Shown one piece after another: positions 27,755-36,421 of a DNA stretch of 64,000 nt. The position numbers and the translations under genes are program-made. Source of the stretch: Mesobacillus subterraneus. GTDB lineage: Bacteria; Bacillota; Bacilli; Bacillales; Cytobacillaceae. Location of the stretch: NCBI RefSeq assembly GCF_020524355.2, contig NZ_CP129019.1, positions 248,001 to 312,000 on the forward strand, given 5' to 3'. The notes under the pieces are model-generated. The model was not told where the DNA came from, did no database searches, and worked only from the letters and a program-made list of their open reading frames with translations. Numbering within the stretch: the first letter of the stretch is position 1; each line of letters opens with the position of its first letter.

Positions 27755-27985
27755 ATGAAATTGGGTTCTGGCTTGGTTTCGGACAACTGTGGGTATTGAA
27801 ACCAAGAAGCTGTCCGAACTAGCCCTGAGTTCGGACAACTATCCGGATGGAAACGGAAGAAAGCGTCCGATAGAAGATTCCTATCGGACAAACGGAACCG
27901 GGAACCCGAAAAAAGTGTCCGATAGAAGGTTCCTATCGGATAAATCGAAGCAAAAACCCCGAAGCTGTCCTAAGAGTCCCCGGCT
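27755..27985. repeat. Hairpin array with compensated stems, about 52-bp period
   Basis: Units start (TGTCCG or equivalent) at 27811, 27864, 27916 and 27966, with an earlier diverged hairpin at about 27770. TGTCCGAACT pairs with AGTTCGGACA around 7 nt. The next units use GTCCGATAG with CTATCGGAC. The outer TGTCC/GGACA arms match the 1-150 array while the inner arms differ yet still pair. It lies between convergent genes and has no coding potential. Confidence 0.8.
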
Positions 27986-28038
27986 CGTCTACAATCACGC
28001 CACTTTTCCTCAGTCTATCCGTCCGAACAATCACTCAC

Positions 28039-29059
28039 CTACAGCATTAGCACTACCAATAAATACCCGAACAGCGATAGCAGCACAGAACCAGCAAGTC
28101 CTGCCGACAAAGCCTTTCCGCCCATTTGCTTAAATGATTTAAAGTCAACATTCAATCCGAGTCCAGCCATTGCCATGCCGATGAGCAGATAGGCGAGGCT
28201 GACGCTGGCAGACGCTGCGCCATCGCTGACAACGCCTGTTGTATTGAACGCGCTCACTGCAAGGAACCCAAGGATGAACCATGGAATCGGAAGGCTGGAC
28301 AATGTCATCTTTTGACCAGCGTCACCAGCTTCTTTCCGCTGTAAAAAGAATCCTATTAAAATAGCGACGGGAACAAGCAGCGCTACCCTGGTCAATTTTA
28401 CGATAATGGCGAGGTCGAGGGCAGCCTGTCCCGCCGGGTCGGCAGCAGCGACGACATGGGCGATTTCATGCAGGGTGCCACCCGCAAATACTCCATAATC
28501 AAGTGCTTTCAAGTCAAGATACGAGAAGATCAAGGTATAAAGAATGGTGAAAATCGTTCCTAATACAGCGACATTGGCTGCTCCTACAGCGGTTTCTTTT
28601 TCATTAGCCTTGATGACTGGGGCGATGGCAACAACTGCAGCAGCTCCCGCAAATCGCTGTCCCGCAGGCAGTCAGGATGCCAAGCCTTTTTTCAACCTTA
28701 AAAAGCCTGCTCAAACCATAGACTACGACCAGGGCAAACACCAGATTCGCAAAGGCAATTAAAAATACCGTCGATCCGGCATTGTAAATATCATACAGAT
28801 TCAGCCTGAATCCAAGCAATATGATTCCGAGACGAAGCAGCTTTTTGCTTGAATAGGAAGCACCTTCCAACAGGCCGTCGTTCACTCCGGCAGACGCCCG
28901 CCAAATCATTCCCAGCATGATGGCAATGACAAGCTGGCCCATGATCGAAAAGAATGGCAGGCCGGCGATCAACCGGGCAGCGAGAGCCAGCGCCAGAGTC
29001 AGGGCAATCCCCTTCATGACAGGCATGGTAAAACGGGGCAGCAGTTCATTTATTTTCAT
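28039..29059 (-). pseudogene. YeiH/UPF0324 membrane transporter gene, frameshifted
   Basis: Two frames together give about 339 residues of the UPF0324/YeiH family, putative sulfur-anion or sulfonate-type exporters with about ten membrane helices. The N-terminal part ends at LTACGTAICG and the rest resumes as AAAVVAIAPVIKANEK after one surplus base. The break is at the GGG (CCC on the plus strand) at 28646-28648. Total length exceeds a multiple of three by one. ATG 29059 follows AAAGGA. The family's substrate is not proven. Single-base nature means a sequencing error cannot be excluded. Confidence 0.85.
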
Positions 29060-29244
29060 GTAGTACACGTCCTTTAAATCTATCTAGTTACCACTTTACC
29101 GAATAAAAGAAAAATAGCAAAACCCATATGTGTATCTTTCTTGAATTGTCAATATTCACAAAACAGATATATGTGTGCTGAGCAGGGGAATTGGATGGTA
29201 CTTATAATAAAGGTAACTATATCCTCCCGAAGCAGGTGAGCAAA

Positions 29245-30451
29245 ATGGAGAAGAGCATGTCGGAGGGGAAGGTTCCTTGTATATATTGTAGCTGCGGTCA
29301 TGCTTCTGATGCTGATTCATCTCTATCATGCCGACCTTTCATCCTATTTGAACCCTGAAAATTATATTGCCATCCATACGATTTTGGAATTTTTCAGCAT
29401 GGCCGTTTCTTTTTCGATTTTCTCATATGGCTGGAAAGTGTTCGGCTTCTCGCGGTCCAGAAAAATCCTGATGCTGAGCTTTTTGTTTTTCATTGTCGGA
29501 ACGCTCGATTTATTGCATACACTCACATTCCAGGGAATGCCCTTTTTCATAACGGAGAGCTCCATCGCGAAGGCGACTTGGTTCTGGGTTTCGGCCCGCA
29601 GCGTTGAGGCGATCTTGATCGTGCTCGTACTCGTCCTGCCGGATCGGAAGCTAGAGCAGGATCCAAGGCGCATATGTCTGGCTGTTTGCTCTGCAATCAT
29701 CGGAGTCATTATGTTCGTGATTTTCAGTTTCGAACAAAGCCTTCCATTGCTCGTCATTGAAGGCAAAGGCACAACCCTCTTGAAAAATCTAATAGAATAC
29801 GGTATCAGTTTCCTGCACTTCCTCTCAATTGTCATCTCTCTTTATTATTATTATGAAGGCAAGAACAGCCAGCACCTGTATGTAGCGCTGGCATTCACGT
29901 TTCTGTTTTTGTCTGAACTCGTTTTCACAATTTACCTGAGCGTTTATGATATCGACAATTTCACGGGTCATCTGTACAAGGCGCTTGGCTACTTTTTTAT
30001 CATGAGGGGGTTCTACTTTTCGACGATTGCGGACGAAAGTTTACTGAAAGATCCTCATGAAAAAATGTGGCGGCAGAGTGAGGAGATGATCCAGAGTCAT
30101 TATGGAATCATTTTCAAACTGTCAAAGCAGGGCGATGACTTCATCCATCACTTTGTTGGCGGCGGGCTGCTGAATGATCTTGGCTTCACCCCGAATGAGA
30201 TTAATGGTAAGACCCTCGATGCATTCCTGCCCGATAAGGCGGGGAGAATTGAAAGGTACTATGACTGTGTTTGGGAAAATAACGAGAAGATTGTCTTTGA
30301 AATTGAAATTGGCGGTCAAACGTATGCAATATCGCTCATGCCTGTTATGAACAATGGCGAGGTAATGGAAATAGCCGGAGCGGTTATGGGAATCGTCAAG
30401 TATTCACGGTTGGACCGCTGTTCCAGAAGTACGAAGGCCAAAGCCTTGTAA
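29245..30451 (+). pseudogene. MASE3-PAS membrane sensor, early frameshift, no output domain
   Basis: ATG 29245, with an AGGTGAG site, starts MEKSMSEG. It shifts frame near 29262-29270 (GGAGGGGAAGG) into a long frame beginning FLVYIVAAVMLLMLIH. One surplus base accounts for the length. If read as one protein it has a MASE3-type membrane domain of about seven helices (residues 10-245) and a PAS-like domain (about 265-385). No kinase, GGDEF or other output domain follows, which is unusual. Alternatively, translation starts at ATG 29300 inside the first helix. It lies alone between a divergent transporter and the PTS gene. Confidence 0.7.
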
Positions 30452-30462
30452 ACTATGGTCGA

Positions 30463-30488
30463 ACCTGCAGAAATGCAGGTTTTTTTGT
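30463..30488 (+). terminator. Terminator of the MASE3-PAS gene
   Basis: ACCTGCA pairs with TGCAGGT around GAAA, followed by seven Ts. Confidence 0.8.
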
Positions 30489-30540
30489 TGCTAGGAAATT
30501 CTAAAATTATATATAAGTATAGATAACTACACGTATTTTC

Positions 30541-30670
30541 TTAATCCAGCTTCAGCGCCTAGCCCCTCGAGAAGCTTCGATCCTGCTAATGCAGTCAAAG
30601 AACGACTTCACTGTAAGCCCCTCCAGCGCTCATCGGGGCTGAACGAGGCGCTTGCGCTTTTTGTTCCTTC
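30541..30670. repeat. Bacillaceae intergenic repeat (CCAGC...CTCGAG type)
   Basis: The block begins CCAGCTTCAGCGCCTAGCCC and ends near GAGGCGCTTGCGCTTTTTG, with TCATCGGGGCTGAACGAGG before the end. A longer, rearranged relative lies at 54074-54432. It resembles a dispersed non-coding repeat that I recall from many Bacillus genomes. Confidence 0.75.
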
Positions 30671-30878
30671 GTCATTGCCGAGGGGAATTTTAAAAAAAAA
30701 TGCGAATAAGCTATAAGTATCAGCCCTGTCCGATTATGAGGGTGACATACTGAGGAAGGGAGTGCCGAAACTTTTGAAGTCGAAATATTAAAAATAGTCA
30801 TTTTTCAGGATTTTATTTAGGGTTTCGAATTGTTAAACTGGGTGTGTGTTTACAAATTTCTGCAATGTTCCTGAAAAA

Positions 30879-30892
30879 TGTAAGCATTTACA
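30879..30892 (+). promoter_or_regulatory. cre-like CcpA site upstream of the PTS gene
   Basis: TGTAAGCATTTACA differs by one base from the palindromic cre TGTAAGCGTTTACA. It lies 26 bp before the start of a sugar PTS gene, a typical position for carbon catabolite repression. Confidence 0.55.
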
Positions 30893-30917
30893 ATTATAAG
30901 CGGAAGAGGTGTTGAAG

Positions 30918-32294
30918 GTGCTAGGATTTTTACAAAGAATCGGGAAGGCTTTGATGCTTCCAATCGCTGTCTTACCTGCAGCTGCGTTATTGTTGCGACT
31001 AGGGCAGCCGGACTTATTGGATATTCCTTTTATTTCTGCAGCAGGTGACGCGATTTTTGCGAACCTTGCATTATTGTTCGCGATCGGTGTGGCAGTTGGT
31101 ATTGCCAAGGATGGGAATGGCGCGGCCGGACTGGCAGGTGCGATTGGCTATTTCGTTTTGACAAAGGGTGCAGGCGCTGTCAATGAAGAAATCAATATGG
31201 CGGTGCTTGGCGGGATTTTATCCGGGGTAATCGCCGGGTTGCTTTACAATCGTTATCATGATATCAAGCTGCCTGACTGGCTCGGTTTCTTCGGCGGAAA
31301 GCGCTTCGTACCGATCATTACTTCATTGGTGATGATTGTTTTGACCGGAGTATTTGGTTTTGTATGGACGCCGATCCAGACTGGCATTAATAATGTCGGT
31401 GAATGGATTGTTGGCGCAGGTGCGCTTGGTGTAGGTGTATTCGGATTCCTGAACCGTTTATTGATTCCGATGGGTCTTCATCATGTATTGAATACGCTTG
31501 TCTGGTTTGAATTTGGTGAATTCACAAACGCTGCGGGAGAAGTTGTAAAAGGTGACCTGAAACGTTTCTTCGCAGGTGATCCTGATGCAGGTATCTTCAT
31601 GAACGGTTTCTTCCCAGTGATGATGTTCGGCCTTCCAGCTGCAGCTTTCGCAATGATCGCCGCGGCGAAAAAGGAGCGCAAGAAGGCTGTAACAGGCGCG
31701 CTTGTTGGTGTGACCTTCACCTCTTTCCTGACCGGAATCACTGAACCAATCGAATTCCTGTTCATGTTCCTTTCTCCAGTCCTTTACGGAATTCACGCCG
31801 TATTGACTGGTTTGGCCATGTCGATTACCTATATGCTAGGTATCCACCACGGCTTCGGATTCTCAGCCGGTGCAATCGACTATGTACTGAACTACGGGAT
31901 CGCGCAAAAGCCATTGCTGCTGCTTGGTGTCGGCCTCGTGTACGCAGTTTTGTACTTCGTGATTTTCTACTTCCTCATCATCAAGCTTGACCTCAAGACG
32001 CCAGGTCGTGAAGACGAAGTGGATGGCGAGTTCACGGAAAGCGGCGCGTCAAAAGGCAATTATGCGGAGCTTGCAGACCAATACCTTGCAGCATTAGGCG
32101 GCAAGAGCAATCTTAAGGAACTGGACAATTGCGTAACCCGCCTTCGTTTAAAAGTCGATGATATGGCAAAAGTAAATGAAGCAGAGCTGAAGCGCCTGGG
32201 AGCAAAAGGTGTATTGAAGCTTAATAAAACAGACCTTCAAGTTATTGTAGGAACCGATGTGGAATTTTTGACCAATGAGATGAAGCGGAAATAG
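30918..32294 (+). CDS. nagP: PTS transporter subunit IICB, GlcNAc type
   Basis: This 458-residue phosphotransferase-system permease imports and phosphorylates a sugar, most likely N-acetylglucosamine. The EIIC domain (about 1-375) has GLHHVLNTLVWF and the substrate loop GITEPIEFLFMF. The EIIB domain carries the phosphorylated Cys at about residue 405 in NCVTRLRL. There is no EIIA domain, so phosphate must come from a separate EIIA. GTG 30918 is chosen as start because AGAGGTG lies 7 nt before it; GTG 30909 is in frame. A cre-like site and a terminator flank it. Confidence 0.9.
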   Translation: MLGFLQRIGKALMLPIAVLPAAALLLRLGQPDLLDIPFISAAGDAIFANLALLFAIGVAVGIAKDGNGAAGLAGAIGYFVLTKGAGAVNEEINMAVLGGILSGVIAGLLYNRYHDIKLPDWLGFFGGKRFVPIITSLVMIVLTGVFGFVWTPIQTGINNVGEWIVGAGALGVGVFGFLNRLLIPMGLHHVLNTLVWFEFGEFTNAAGEVVKGDLKRFFAGDPDAGIFMNGFFPVMMFGLPAAAFAMIAAAKKERKKAVTGALVGVTFTSFLTGITEPIEFLFMFLSPVLYGIHAVLTGLAMSITYMLGIHHGFGFSAGAIDYVLNYGIAQKPLLLLGVGLVYAVLYFVIFYFLIIKLDLKTPGREDEVDGEFTESGASKGNYAELADQYLAALGGKSNLKELDNCVTRLRLKVDDMAKVNEAELKRLGAKGVLKLNKTDLQVIVGTDVEFLTNEMKRK

Positions 32295-32302
32295 AGAAGA
32301 TA

Positions 32303-32336
32303 GACTTGGCAGTACTTTACTGCCAGGTCTTTTTTC
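32303..32336 (+). terminator. Terminator of the PTS gene
   Basis: GACTTGGCAGTA pairs with TACTGCCAGGTC around CTT, followed by six Ts. Confidence 0.9.
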
Positions 32337-32371
32337 ACAGGTGATCAAAATGGAATAGAGCCTGTACGAAA

Positions 32372-32542
32372 ATGGATGGATATTCTACGACGCGTCTGCT
32401 GGATTGCACAGCAACTGATTTTGAACAAATGTCGGGATAGGATTTGAAAGAGGCGCTCAATGCTTCTGAGGGACGGACGATTATATCTGAGTTAATCGGG
32501 GCGTTCTCGCCGCTTTATCCGACTGCGACGAATGCGGAACTG
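32372..32542 (+). pseudogene. N-terminal remnant of a DUF7916-type (PEP-mutase-like) gene
   Basis: The frame from ATG 32372 reads STTRLLDCTATDFEQMSG, then TAG at 32438-32440, then DLKEALNASEGRTIISELIG and ends recognisably at NAEL near 32542. These segments match the start of a phosphoenolpyruvate-mutase-fold family I know as DUF7916, often encoded beside PTS permeases. Everything after NAEL, including the rest of the barrel, is deleted. It lies 75 nt downstream of the PTS gene. The family name is from memory; the decay is clear in the sequence. Confidence 0.65.
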
Positions 32543-32663
32543 ATTTTTATGTCCAGATGGAAGCCTCTGTGCAAAGTAATTCCTGATTTTTCAAGTTGGT
32601 AATAGCCATATTCCGGGTAAAAGTAAAGCATAACGCTGATACTACCAACAGGAGGGATCCAAC

Positions 32664-32855
32664 ATGGATAAGGACAAGTATGTGAATATTGATCCAAAAG
32701 CAAAGCCTGTAAATCAAGATTCTGAACAAGACCAAACGAAAACAGCGGAAGCGAACATGAAGCTCCAGGATGCTTTTTACGATGAAAATGAAAGCAATGG
32801 AGTAGACCCTGCAAACCTGAATAACCAGACAGCCATCCTGACTGATATGGACTAA
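32664..32855 (+). CDS. Small DUF4025-like protein (YozQ type)
   Basis: This 63-residue acidic, hydrophilic protein has no membrane segment and a conserved-looking C-terminus GVDPANLNNQTAILTDMD. It resembles B. subtilis YozQ (DUF4025), for which I know no function. A perfect AGGAGGG precedes the ATG and a terminator follows, so it is an expressed single gene. Small proteins of this kind are often sporulation-related, but nothing here shows that. Confidence 0.75.
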   Translation: MDKDKYVNIDPKAKPVNQDSEQDQTKTAEANMKLQDAFYDENESNGVDPANLNNQTAILTDMD

Positions 32856-32885
32856 AAGCCGGCAATGTTTTGCCGGCTTTTGCCG
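32855..32885 (+). terminator. Terminator of the DUF4025-like gene
   Basis: AAAGCCGGCA pairs with TGCCGGCTTT around ATGTTT. Confidence 0.85.
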
Positions 32886-32906
32886 TGATTAATGGGTTTG
32901 ACCCTT

Positions 32907-33062
32907 TTAAAGGTGTCGGTCTGTTTTGTCACTTTGGTCTTTGTTGCGTTTGTTTCCCTTGCTGTTGTCACCGCTCGTCAATTCACCGGAAAACTCGGCC
33001 ATCTGATTACCGAGCTTTGGCGAATTTTGATTGTTGCTGCCTTTATTGTACTTTTTCGTCAT
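32907..33062 (-). CDS. Small hydrophilic protein, 51 residues
   Basis: The frame encodes a 51-residue protein rich in Lys, Asn, Ser and Gln, starting MTKKYNKGSNNQNSPKLGNQ. AAGGAGGG lies 6-7 nt before the ATG, which makes it a credible gene despite its size. Composition is like small spore proteins of Bacillus, and a MAEFSGEL segment is the only hydrophobic part. I do not recognise the family. It is convergent with the DUF4025-like gene. Confidence 0.65.
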   Translation of the reverse strand: MTKKYNKGSNNQNSPKLGNQMAEFSGELTSGDNSKGNKRNKDQSDKTDRHL

Positions 33063-33203
33063 TAGAAGCCCTCCTTATAGTAAGTACAAAGTTAGTTTTC
33101 CCGGAATAAGGGTGGCAATATGTAAAAACTTTTTAAACTGAGATTCAGTTCACTCATTTCTCCAATGAAAAAGGACAGCCTGCACTCAGCCGCCCTTTAA
33201 AAC

Positions 33204-33506
33204 TCATTTTTTAACTAATTCGTCAATCTCTTCCTCGCTCACTAACTCAACCTCAGCGAGATCTTTCAACTCCTGGATCAACCCGTTCGCTTCCTCATAC
33301 AGCGTGTCATCTGAAAATACCTCTGAGTAATAAAGGGAATCATTCAGCAAAGCCTTCACGTTAAGCCTAGTGCCGGATTCTGTGTCTTCGTCACCCAAAG
33401 TGACAGCGGAGCGTGAGGTTTCGTGCTGATTGAGCAAGACTTTATTGCCATGGCGTTCTTTCTTCACAGCTTCAACAATTTCCACTAACGAATTAACTCG
33501 TTTCAA
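33204..33506 (-). CDS. Hypothetical protein of about 100 residues
   Basis: This is an acidic, mainly helical cytoplasmic protein (100 residues from TTG 33506), ending EEEIDELVKK. No family is recognised. AGAGGGG is 8 nt before the TTG, but only 2 nt before an in-frame ATG at 33512, so TTG is the better start. It lies downstream of an orphan histidine kinase gene in the same direction, with 50 nt between, and could be co-transcribed with it. Confidence 0.65.
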   Translation of the reverse strand: MKRVNSLVEIVEAVKKERHGNKVLLNQHETSRSAVTLGDEDTESGTRLNVKALLNDSLYYSEVFSDDTLYEEANGLIQELKDLAEVELVSEEEIDELVKK

Positions 33507-33558
33507 TGACATCACCCCTCTAGTTTATGTATTCCATGTTTCAGACATTTAAAACCAC

Positions 33559-34908
33559 TCAAAGAATTATTTCGAAGGCTGTTCCTTTCCCCAGTTCGCT
33601 GCGAACCGTTATTTTTCCGCCATGAGCTTCTACAAGTTCCTTTACAATCGCAAGTCCGAGTCCTGATCCACCTAATGCCTTCGACCTGGATTTGTCCACC
33701 CTGTAAAAACGGTCAAAAACCCAAGCCTGGTCTTCTTCGGGGATCCCTTTTCCTTCATCGATGACAGTGATATGGATATGACCATTTTTTTTATAAGTCT
33801 CCATTCTAGTCGTCGTTCCTTCTGCTGAATACTTTCTGGCATTATCCAGCAAATTAATGATAATTTGCTCAAAGCGGACCGGGTCAGCCTCGATATAGAC
33901 TTCCCCTTGACAGGCAAAATTAAGCGTCATATTTTTTTCGGTGAAAGATGGTGTCATCCTTGAGTGAATTCCCCGCATGAATGTACAGAGTTCCAAACGT
34001 TCTTTTTGAATGGTAAAAGTGTTTTCATCCATTTTTGCGAGGTCAAATAACCCTTTTATCAGACCGGAAAGCTTGGTTGCCTCTTCGTGGATGATTTGCA
34101 GGTATTGGCTTCTATCATCTGAGGTTATGCCTGGCCTCCCCGCGATGTCTGCATACCCTTTTATATAAGTGAGAGGTGTGCGCAATTCATGCGAAATGCT
34201 CGCGAGGAATTCATTCCGCTGCCTTTTCATGTGGCTTAGGTCATCAGCAAGCACCTGGATTGATTCTGCCAGTTCGCCCAATTCATCGTTTCCGCCACGG
34301 GGCAGAGTGACGGAATAGTCGCCCTGGCGGATTTTTAAAGTCGCTTCATTCATCTTAATGACTGGCTTAGTAATGAATCTGGATAGGAAAAGGGTGATCA
34401 CCGCCATTGACGTCAGCAGAAGGATACCGGCGAGCCAGAAGTGCTTGTTCATTTTGATAATCAGGCTCTGGACTTTCTGGGTGTTTTTAAACATATAAAC
34501 AGCACCGTCATTCTCCATGGGGCTTACTGAAGCAATATATTGCTTGTCCTGCCAGTCATCCTCTAAAATTAACCCAGCCCTCGGAACATCTTCTGGTGTT
34601 TCGGTTAAGATGTCCTGCATAGAGGCATCGGTCGGTACGGAAGAAGAAACGATTACGCCTCTTTGATCAGTAATAATAACATGGGTGTCCGTCCTTAATT
34701 CCATAGTCGTAATATGGTGAATGGTTTCTTCAGAATAGGAAGTTTCCAGAATATCACGATGGTTATTGCCGCGCGTTTGCAGGGAAGCCAGCTCCTCGTC
34801 GATCCTTGAATGGATGATGGAAGAGTGAAGGTAGTAGAATAATACCCCTTCGACCAGCAATATCGTTATGAAAAAAACTGCCCCAATTTTAAAAGAAATC
34901 CGATCCAT
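33559..34908 (-). CDS. Orphan sensor histidine kinase
   Basis: This 449-residue membrane kinase has a first helix at about 7-28, an extracellular sensor of about 125 residues, a second helix near 158-178, HAMP (about 178-232), HisKA with the phospho-accepting His in SISHELRTPLTYIKGY, and an HATPase domain with NLLDNARKYS, DEGKGIPEED and GGSGLGLAIV. No response regulator gene is adjacent, so its partner is elsewhere. ATG 34908 follows GGGAGTG; the frame starts 15 nt earlier. The stimulus is unknown. Confidence 0.9.
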   Translation of the reverse strand: MDRISFKIGAVFFITILLVEGVLFYYLHSSIIHSRIDEELASLQTRGNNHRDILETSYSEETIHHITTMELRTDTHVIITDQRGVIVSSSVPTDASMQDILTETPEDVPRAGLILEDDWQDKQYIASVSPMENDGAVYMFKNTQKVQSLIIKMNKHFWLAGILLLTSMAVITLFLSRFITKPVIKMNEATLKIRQGDYSVTLPRGGNDELGELAESIQVLADDLSHMKRQRNEFLASISHELRTPLTYIKGYADIAGRPGITSDDRSQYLQIIHEEATKLSGLIKGLFDLAKMDENTFTIQKERLELCTFMRGIHSRMTPSFTEKNMTLNFACQGEVYIEADPVRFEQIIINLLDNARKYSAEGTTTRMETYKKNGHIHITVIDEGKGIPEEDQAWVFDRFYRVDKSRSKALGGSGLGLAIVKELVEAHGGKITVRSELGKGTAFEIIL

Positions 34909-34966
34909 ATATGTCACTCCCATCTTAAAACCATCATACTAAAAAAATATCCAAAAACAGAGCAGA

Positions 34967-34998
34967 AAAGCGAAGAAGCAGTGCTCCTTCGCTTTAAG
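34967..34998 (-). terminator. Terminator of the SDR gene
   Basis: AAAGCGAAG pairs with CTTCGCTTT around an 11-nt loop just after the SDR stop. Confidence 0.6.
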
Positions 34999-35001
34999 TG
35001 A

Positions 35002-35754
35002 TCATAACAGATCATTCACCTTATAAATCTTCCCGTTTTCGAGGTTTTCAGACAGTACTAGTTTTACAAGCGCTCCAGCAACGGTATCAGGACTGCGAAG
35101 GCTGCCGCTTTCTTTGTAATTCCTGAAGGTATCTATATCAGCGAATGCTTCTTCTGAGGAAGAACGGATTGTCACCTGCATGTCCGTATCCATCAGACCC
35201 GGGCTGAAAGCAATGACCTTACTGCTGTCTCCGTTGCTCTCAAGCTCAAGACCGGCGGTCATCGTGAACATGTTGACAGCGGCTTTAGTGCTGCAATAAA
35301 TGCTCCATCCCTGGATTGGCCGCTCACCAGCACCGGAGGTTACATTTGCGATGATGACTCTGCTGCTGTTTTCTTTTGCTTTTTGTAAAAATATATTGCT
35401 AATCAGGATCGGTGCCGTCAGATTCACCTGGATATTCGTCTGGACTAGGGATGTATCAAGCTCCCCGGCCACTTCAATCGGTTCGATGACTCCGGCATTA
35501 TTGATGACATACACATTTTCCGCATGTTGAAAAACTTCCTCGCAGATGTTTGCAAAGACGCTTTGAACCTGCTGAGCAGATGAAAGGTCACAGCTATAGT
35601 GTGTATAACTGATCACGGCATTGTCTGCAGCCTGTTTCAAAGCGCTGTTTTCATTCCTGGAAACGGTAATGACAGGAATTCCTTTTGAGATGAATTCTTG
35701 TGCTGCAGATGCTCCAAGTCCCCTTGAGGCACCGGTTACGATCGCATAGTTCAT
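35002..35754 (-). CDS. yueD: Short-chain dehydrogenase, YueD-like
   Basis: This 250-residue NADPH-dependent reductase resembles B. subtilis YueD, a benzil reductase forming (S)-benzoin. TGASRGLG (residues 7-14) binds the cofactor, NNAG is present, and YCSTK is the YxxxK catalytic pair, preceded by Ser in NVTSGAG. The physiological substrate is unknown. The ATG follows AAAGGAG. It is followed 40 nt upstream by a helical-repeat protein gene in the same direction. Confidence 0.85.
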   Translation of the reverse strand: MNYAIVTGASRGLGASAAQEFISKGIPVITVSRNENSALKQAADNAVISYTHYSCDLSSAQQVQSVFANICEEVFQHAENVYVINNAGVIEPIEVAGELDTSLVQTNIQVNLTAPILISNIFLQKAKENSSRVIIANVTSGAGERPIQGWSIYCSTKAAVNMFTMTAGLELESNGDSSKVIAFSPGLMDTDMQVTIRSSSEEAFADIDTFRNYKESGSLRSPDTVAGALVKLVLSENLENGKIYKVNDLL

Positions 35755-35795
35755 TGCAATTCTCCTTTATGGAACTGACAGTTCTTAATTTAGCT

Positions 35796-36266
35796 TCACA
35801 CTGGCAGGAACCCAGTGCTGACTGAATGAATATTCTTCAAAAGCCAGTCTCTATTCGCTTCCATCTTAACCTTTTCAGCAGTTTCAAGCGCGAGACTTAT
35901 ATACTGTTCCTGATTGGCAGCGTCTCTTGACAGGGCATATGCACGTGCGAGGGCTTCATAAGCAAAACCTAGGTCAAATTCGCCAAGATCATGCTCCAGA
36001 CAAAGTTTCTCTGATTTCCTCGCATGATGGATGGCAGCCTCGCTTCTCCCAAGTATCGCATACACTCTTGAAATCTGCCATTCCCCGCGGGCAAAGTTCA
36101 GAGGCGTGCCGACGATGCTCCAATGATAGCGAGAAGCCATTGCTGCATAAAGCATGGTATCATCATCACTCTCCGTCCGAACCTGTTTTTCGATCAGATC
36201 CCAAGTCAGGTTGAACAAGTCAATCGCCATTTGTTTATGAGTTGTAAAATCCAAATTCATTTCCAT
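35796..36266 (-). CDS. TPR-like hypothetical protein
   Basis: This 156-residue, all-helical protein has tetratricopeptide-like spacing (WQISRVYAILGRSEAAIHHA and LGFAYEALARAYALSRD). It has no signal peptide or catalytic motif. The frame extends 45 nt upstream, but ATG 36266 with AAAGGAG is preferred. Such proteins usually act as scaffolds for other proteins. It precedes the SDR gene on the same strand and may form an operon with it. Confidence 0.65.
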   Translation of the reverse strand: MEMNLDFTTHKQMAIDLFNLTWDLIEKQVRTESDDDTMLYAAMASRYHWSIVGTPLNFARGEWQISRVYAILGRSEAAIHHARKSEKLCLEHDLGEFDLGFAYEALARAYALSRDAANQEQYISLALETAEKVKMEANRDWLLKNIHSVSTGFLPV

Positions 36267-36388
36267 GTTAGCAGACTCCTTTGAAGGTTTTATAAAGTAG
36301 TAATTAGACAAAAGAGAGCAATTTCCTTTTTATAAAAAAACAGCACGATGCAAAAAGCCGATTGAAAAGGATGTTCCAGCGAGAAAAA

Positions 36389-36420
36389 AACAGCATGGCT
36401 TTTTTGCCATGCTGTTTGCA
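36389..36420 (-). terminator. Terminator of the tungstate transporter operon
   Basis: AACAGCATGGC pairs with GCCATGCTGTT around TTTTT(T), with a seven-base T-run on the minus strand. Confidence 0.9.
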
Positions 36421-36421
36421 A

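Noticed and set aside
29300..29835. Coding potential opposite the MASE3 gene
   Set aside because: Codon pattern and hydrophobic segments belong to the plus strand; the minus frame has no start signal.
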